Source of the DNA: Leptospira soteropolitanensis
GTDB lineage: Bacteria; Spirochaetota; Leptospiria; Leptospirales; Leptospiraceae
Length of the DNA stretch: 64,000 nucleotides
NCBI RefSeq assembly: GCF_026151655.1
Contig: NZ_JAMQPN010000011.1
Coordinates: 1 to 64,000, forward strand
Reading direction: 5' to 3'
The stretch's first letter is position 1, and every line of letters starts with the position of its first letter. The position numbers and the translations under genes were made by a program. Below, one piece after another: positions 60,074 through 64,000 of this stretch. A model generated the notes under the pieces. The model was not told the DNA's origin. It made no database searches and saw only the letters and a program-made list of their open reading frames with translations.

Positions 60074-61542
60074 GAGGCCATATTGATTTTATAAACTGCT
60101 TCGTGAAGTGCTGGGTTTAGTTCGGGATCAATGATATAAATCACTCGAGAGGTTCCCGCTTGTAAGGCTAAATCCATAATTGCTTTTCTGCGATCGATTT
60201 TAATACTATGCAAATCAAAATCGGCAATTTTGAATTTGATCCCTTTTTGGAACACTGGATTGATGCTACAAATTCTTTGGAGTTTGGGTCTAGTTTGGTA
60301 ACGACCTACATCCAAAACAATACAAATATCAAAGTGGGCTCTTCTTTCTGAATCCACGGATGCGGTAATTACAAAGTCACCAAAGTTTACAATGTTTTCG
60401 TTATTTGTGAGAGAACTTCCCACATAATCTAAGAGATGCCTGATATTTTTATTGCTATAGGAGAAAAAGGAATCATTTAGAATCATCTTCAGAGCTGTCG
60501 ATGATTTGAAAGCTGGTCTCCAAGGTTGGTTTGATGTGAGAGAGGCATATTCGCTTGCCAGTGAAAGGATAGCAATGTCTTCTTCAAAGCTAGCAGAGGT
60601 TACATTATTTTCTTGTAAGTGAAGTTGGAGTTCAATGTCCTGCGTGATCCTTTCTTTTCCCACTTCTTTGCTGTATTTGTCGCGAACTGACATAAGTTTG
60701 GTGAAAAGTGACCTGGGATCAGGGAAGTTATTGTTCACTCCATTCCCACGATAAGGTCTGTGATGATTTAGAATTAAGGTGCGAACATGCGAGTCAATTT
60801 CAGGAGCAGGAAGCGTCATCAAATAACTGATGATAGGATGTTGTTGGACGACAGCATATTCTTCTTTTGTGAGTTTGGGATTGTTTTTGATATCAAGTCT
60901 AGAATAACCCACATCAGCTAGATAACTTGCCATCATAAGGCTCAAATGGTCTTTTTTATTGGATTCTTCCTTACCTTCGTTCACAATCTTTTTTGTGCGA
61001 ACCTTCATCCCCATTGCCACCACCGTGCGTTTGGTCATGAGCTCCGATTCAACAGAAACTCCAGCCACTCCAAGGATCTCTAAAATATTAAAAATTCCCA
61101 GTTCATAATCGGGATTACTGGTAAAGTCAGTGAGAAGTTCATTAACAGAATTTTGGACAAACACAGCCTGTTCGGAAGAAAAGGAAGACTTGCGGAGATC
61201 TTCGATGAGTGCTTGCGATTGTTTTGCAAACCGTGCTGTTTTCTCTTGGTCAAATAATTTTGTCGTACGGCCAGGCTCTAAAAATTGGGCACCATTGGGA
61301 TGTTGTTTTGTTTTTTTTAGCTCTGAGATAAGGAAATAGACTCCTTGCATTTCGAACTTTAGGAGTTTTCCGAAATCAGCCTCGGTCGGATTTCTTTTTT
61401 TATGAATTAGAATTTGTCCGTCTTTATTATAGAGATCAAGAGGGATATTGTTGTTTTTGCGAAAACTATTTAAGGACTCTTCAGTTAACTCAAATTTGGC
61501 GAGCTTATCTCTAGGTACTATGTTTGTATCGTTAGTGCTCAT
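60070..61542 (-). CDS. Degenerate HD-GYP-like domain protein (paralogue of 1217-2752)
   Basis: A 490-residue soluble protein, by eye more than half identical to the protein at 1217-2752 along its whole length. It has the same altered motifs: LADVGYS where HD-GYP proteins have HDIGK, LTKEEYAVVQQHP, and NHHRPYRG with NGVNNNFP in place of DGxGYP. Shared blocks outside this domain include VESELMTKRT, VAMGMKVRTKK and the C-terminal RIYIIDPE-like segment. The conservation of the same changes in both copies suggests a changed but selected function. It is convergent with the cyclase gene; no other signalling gene is adjacent. Confidence 0.75.
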   Translation of the reverse strand: MSTNDTNIVPRDKLAKFELTEESLNSFRKNNNIPLDLYNKDGQILIHKKRNPTEADFGKLLKFEMQGVYFLISELKKTKQHPNGAQFLEPGRTTKLFDQEKTARFAKQSQALIEDLRKSSFSSEQAVFVQNSVNELLTDFTSNPDYELGIFNILEILGVAGVSVESELMTKRTVVAMGMKVRTKKIVNEGKEESNKKDHLSLMMASYLADVGYSRLDIKNNPKLTKEEYAVVQQHPIISYLMTLPAPEIDSHVRTLILNHHRPYRGNGVNNNFPDPRSLFTKLMSVRDKYSKEVGKERITQDIELQLHLQENNVTSASFEEDIAILSLASEYASLTSNQPWRPAFKSSTALKMILNDSFFSYSNKNIRHLLDYVGSSLTNNENIVNFGDFVITASVDSERRAHFDICIVLDVGRYQTRPKLQRICSINPVFQKGIKFKIADFDLHSIKIDRRKAIMDLALQAGTSRVIYIIDPELNPALHEAVYKINMAS

Positions 61543-61916
61543 TATAATTTTGGCTAATAAGACGAAACTTATTTCCTGATATTATGGTGATGTTTTAATA
61601 GAATCGATAAAAAGTAAATCATTCCTTAGAAATTAATATTACTTTTTGATTTACAGGGATTTCCTCATAGGGCAACTACTAGTTCTTAGTAGTGATACTA
61701 TTGGCAGGTGTAGATTTTGTTTTATCTTAATAGCAGTTGTGTCATTGATTCATGTAAAAATAACTTTTGTTAGTTGTAGCGAAATTCACCTTTTGTTTTT
61801 CTTTTTTGATTCGTTGAAAAACTGTTCGTTTTTGTAGCGATTTCAATCTTACTTAGGCATTAATCCCTTTGTTTTTTCGTTTACAAGTTCAGGAAAAGTC
61901 CGAAAAAATTATCCCC
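61543..61916. other. AT-rich intergenic region
   Basis: About 370 nt between the HD-GYP-like gene and the second acyl-CoA dehydrogenase. It presumably holds divergent promoters for both, but I see no strong -35/-10 pair, palindrome or RNA gene. Short open stretches here lack ribosome-binding sites and look spurious. Confidence 0.5.
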
Positions 61917-63101
61917 ATGAATACGCTTTCGACAAAAAAATCATCTTTAAATCTGTTTAATCCATCGGAAGACCACCTGGCACTAAGGGAGTCCGTGGCA
62001 GCCTTTGCAGAGCGCGAAATGGATGAACAAGCGAAGGAAAACGATGAAAAAGAAACGTTCAATACTTTGTTATTCAAACGCCTTGGTTCTGAACTGGGAA
62101 TTTTTGGAATCACTGTGCCGGAATCTGATGGAGGGCATGGACTAGACCCTCTTGCTTCTGTCATCATTCATGAAGAGATGTCTCGGTTTGATCCAGGATT
62201 TACACTTTCTTATTTGGCCCATGAAGTACTCTTTGTGAATAACTTTTACTATAGCTCGAACCCTTCTCAAAGGAGTCGTTATTTGAGTAAGGTCATTACC
62301 GGAGAATGGATCGGTGGGATGGGAATGACAGAACCTGGTGCTGGAACGGATGTCCTTGGGATGACCACAAATGCGGTAAAGAAAGGGGACCGTTATATCA
62401 TCAATGGCGTCAAACAATACATTACCAACGGATCTATTGGCCAAGTTTTTCTTCTTTATACCAAGTTAGAAAAAACAGCCAAAAAAATGACCTCTTTTGT
62501 AATAGAGTCGTCTTACAAAGGTTTTTCGGTTGGAAAAAAGGAAGAAAAGATGGGAATGCGTTCTTCTCCCACAACACAACTTGTATTTGAGGATATGGAA
62601 GTTCCTGAAGAAAATTTACTTGGTGTGGAAAATGGTGCTGTCACACACATGATGAGAAATTTGGAAATCGAACGTGTGACACTTGCGGCACAATCACTTG
62701 GAATTGCTCGCAGATGTATTGATATTATGTGCGATTATACCATTCGCCATAGAGAGGCATTTGGGAAAAAACTTTTGGAGTTTGGTCAAATTCAACGTAT
62801 GGTGGCCGAATCTTATGCTGACTACCAAGCAGCTCGCGCCCTTGTTTATCATGTAGCAAGTGAACTGGGACCCGATGTTCGTAACTCTCTTGGAGCAGCC
62901 TCAGCAAAATTGGTTGCCACCCAGATGGCGGAACGTGTTTCAAGAAACGCTATTCAAGTGTTAGGTGGATATGGATACTGTCGTGAATATCCGGTGGAAC
63001 GATTGCATAGGGATGCGATTTTACTCAGCATTGGTGGAGGAACAAACGAAGCCATGCAAAAAAACATTGCAAGCGATTTGAAAAGACTTTGGTCCGAATA
63101 A
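61917..63101 (+). CDS. Acyl-CoA dehydrogenase
   Basis: A 394-residue FAD enzyme of standard length. Motifs: VPESDGGHGLDPLASVII, GGMGMTEPGAGTDVLGM (flavin site), IQVLGGYGYCREYPVERLHR and SIGGGTNEAMQ. As in the enzyme at 35394 the YEGT glutamate is glycine, so the catalytic base is probably the Glu in LEIERVTL. It would oxidise an acyl-CoA of unknown chain type and feed electrons to EtfAB. The ATG at 61917 was chosen because the conserved domain begins shortly after; the longer frame to 61869 adds atypical residues. It stands alone. Confidence 0.92.
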   Translation: MNTLSTKKSSLNLFNPSEDHLALRESVAAFAEREMDEQAKENDEKETFNTLLFKRLGSELGIFGITVPESDGGHGLDPLASVIIHEEMSRFDPGFTLSYLAHEVLFVNNFYYSSNPSQRSRYLSKVITGEWIGGMGMTEPGAGTDVLGMTTNAVKKGDRYIINGVKQYITNGSIGQVFLLYTKLEKTAKKMTSFVIESSYKGFSVGKKEEKMGMRSSPTTQLVFEDMEVPEENLLGVENGAVTHMMRNLEIERVTLAAQSLGIARRCIDIMCDYTIRHREAFGKKLLEFGQIQRMVAESYADYQAARALVYHVASELGPDVRNSLGAASAKLVATQMAERVSRNAIQVLGGYGYCREYPVERLHRDAILLSIGGGTNEAMQKNIASDLKRLWSE

Positions 63102-63139
63102 ACAAATTTTTATAATTTATATCCGTCTTTCTTTGCAAA

Positions 63140-64000
63140 ATGGTCTACAGAAGGATGGATACTGATTGGGATGTAGTAGTCATTGGTTCAGGACTTGGCG
63201 GCCTTAGTGCCGCTTTGTCACTTTCTGAAAATGGCCAAAAAGTTTTGGTTTTAGAAAAAGGGACAACTCCCGGTGGTTGCGCTTCCAGTTTCCAAAAAAA
63301 TGGTTATGTCTTTGAATCTGGTGCCACGACTCTCGTGGGTATGGAACCTGGACTTCCTTTTCATAAACTATCCTCCGAATTTCAAATTCAATTTCCACTT
63401 TTCCCATTAAATCGATCGATGTTGGTCCATTTGGATGAAAAAACCGTTGAACGTTACCAGGATCGCAAAGAATGGACTCTTGAAGCAAAACGTGTGTTCG
63501 GTGGTGGTCTTCGAATGGAGGTGTTTTGGAAACTTTGTGATTTAATTTCGGATTCTCTTTGGAATTTGTCATGTAGGTATAAATATTTTCCTTTTAAGAA
63601 TCTTTCCGACGTAATGAAATCGATTGGTTCTTTTCGACCTTTCGACTTACTTGTTTTGTTTTTTTCCTTTGTATCTTTACGTTTTGTTTTACAATGTTTG
63701 GGCCTAACAAAGAACAAGGATTGGATCCGATTTTTAGAAGAACAACTTTTGATAACAAGTCAAACTACATCGACAAAAGTTCCTATGGTGTTTGCTGCCG
63801 CTGGTCTAACTTATCCGCAATTAAAAAACTATGTTGTCAAAGGAGGAATGGTAAGTCTTGCAGAAACAATTATAAAAAAAATTGAATCAAATGGTGGAAA
63901 AGTCCTTTATAAACAAGAAGTCACTAACTTGAAAAAAATCACTACTACTGAAGGGAATCTAGAAAACTTCTGGGAGTTGCGTACGAAACATAGAGAAAAC
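63140..64000 (+). CDS. Phytoene desaturase/carotenoid isomerase-like oxidoreductase, 3' end cut by window
   Basis: An open frame runs from ATG 63140 (or 63155) to the window end. The dinucleotide-binding motif WDVVVIGSGLGGLSAALSLS lies near the start, followed by LVLEKGTTPGGCASSF and FESGATTLVGM, the opening pattern of CrtI/CrtISO-type flavoproteins. Later KGGMVSLAETIIKKIESNGG is also typical. Members desaturate, isomerise or saturate polyene lipids such as carotenoids or retinol-like compounds. The C-terminal FAD motif is beyond the window, so the length cannot be judged. Confidence 0.85.
   Translation, partial: MVYRRMDTDWDVVVIGSGLGGLSAALSLSENGQKVLVLEKGTTPGGCASSFQKNGYVFESGATTLVGMEPGLPFHKLSSEFQIQFPLFPLNRSMLVHLDEKTVERYQDRKEWTLEAKRVFGGGLRMEVFWKLCDLISDSLWNLSCRYKYFPFKNLSDVMKSIGSFRPFDLLVLFFSFVSLRFVLQCLGLTKNKDWIRFLEEQLLITSQTTSTKVPMVFAAAGLTYPQLKNYVVKGGMVSLAETIIKKIESNGGKVLYKQEVTNLKKITTTEGNLENFWELRTKHREN

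Overview
The window looks like chromosomal DNA of a leptospire, most likely a saprophytic or environmental Leptospira of the biflexa/meyeri type. This is inferred from the AT-rich but not extreme composition, the lipoproteins with spirochaete-style lipoboxes (FLIQC, LVFQC, SFLYC), frequent TTG and GTG starts, a complete set of fatty-acid oxidation genes, and hypothetical proteins of leptospiral character. I see no rRNA, tRNA, CRISPR array, insertion sequence or prophage. Genes lie on both strands in short operons, many with 1-4 nt start/stop overlaps.

Layout. 0-5 kb: TfoX-N protein, a degenerate HD-GYP-like protein, an outer-membrane barrel protein. 4.5-7.5 kb: a LysR regulator divergent from leuCD, with a perfect LysR-box palindrome between them. 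7.6-8.8 kb: an ester-cyclase-like gene between two copies of a ~105-nt repeat. 8.9-11.5 kb: alpha/beta hydrolase, DGPF/YCII protein and an ECF42-type sigma factor. 11.6-14.1 kb: a membrane-protein remnant, then an ECF sigma factor, a ClpP paralogue and a metallo-beta-lactamase-fold lipoprotein in tight succession. 14-27 kb: beta-propeller lipoprotein, SH3 protein, a heavy-metal RND efflux operon whose adaptor gene has a damaged 5' end, several lipoproteins, PhoD-like phosphatase, TetR. 27-33 kb: DUF4349 lipoprotein, D-aminoacylase-like amidohydrolase, leuA behind a leucine-rich leader peptide and terminator, Na+/solute symporter, CBS protein. 33.5-39.3 kb: acyl-CoA synthetase, acyl-CoA dehydrogenase, histidine kinase, MaoC hydratase, HNH protein. 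39-50 kb: acyltransferase, amine oxidase, 7TM sensor, prmA, XRE-cupin regulator, rsmI, HAD phosphatase, M23 peptidase, sterol-desaturase-like protein. 49.5-57.4 kb: a long minus-strand run etfB-etfA-lolA-(unknown)-trpS-comEC-rsmA. 57.5-64 kb: UbiA-like membrane protein, class III cyclase, a second degenerate HD-GYP-like paralogue, a second acyl-CoA dehydrogenase, and a truncated carotenoid-desaturase-like oxidoreductase.

How it fits together. Acyl-CoA synthetase, two acyl-CoA dehydrogenases, MaoC hydratase and both ETF subunits fit the known use of long-chain fatty acids as carbon source by leptospires. leuA and leuCD cover two steps of leucine synthesis and appear to be controlled in two different ways: attenuation for leuA, a LysR site for leuCD. 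The most interesting finding is the leuA attenuator: a 16-residue leader peptide with eight leucines, mutually exclusive RNA segments and an intrinsic terminator. Other points worth a look are the damaged adaptor gene, the repeat-flanked cyclase gene, the paired HD-GYP-like proteins lacking the HD histidine, and several hairpins that sit on stop codons or next to a start codon.
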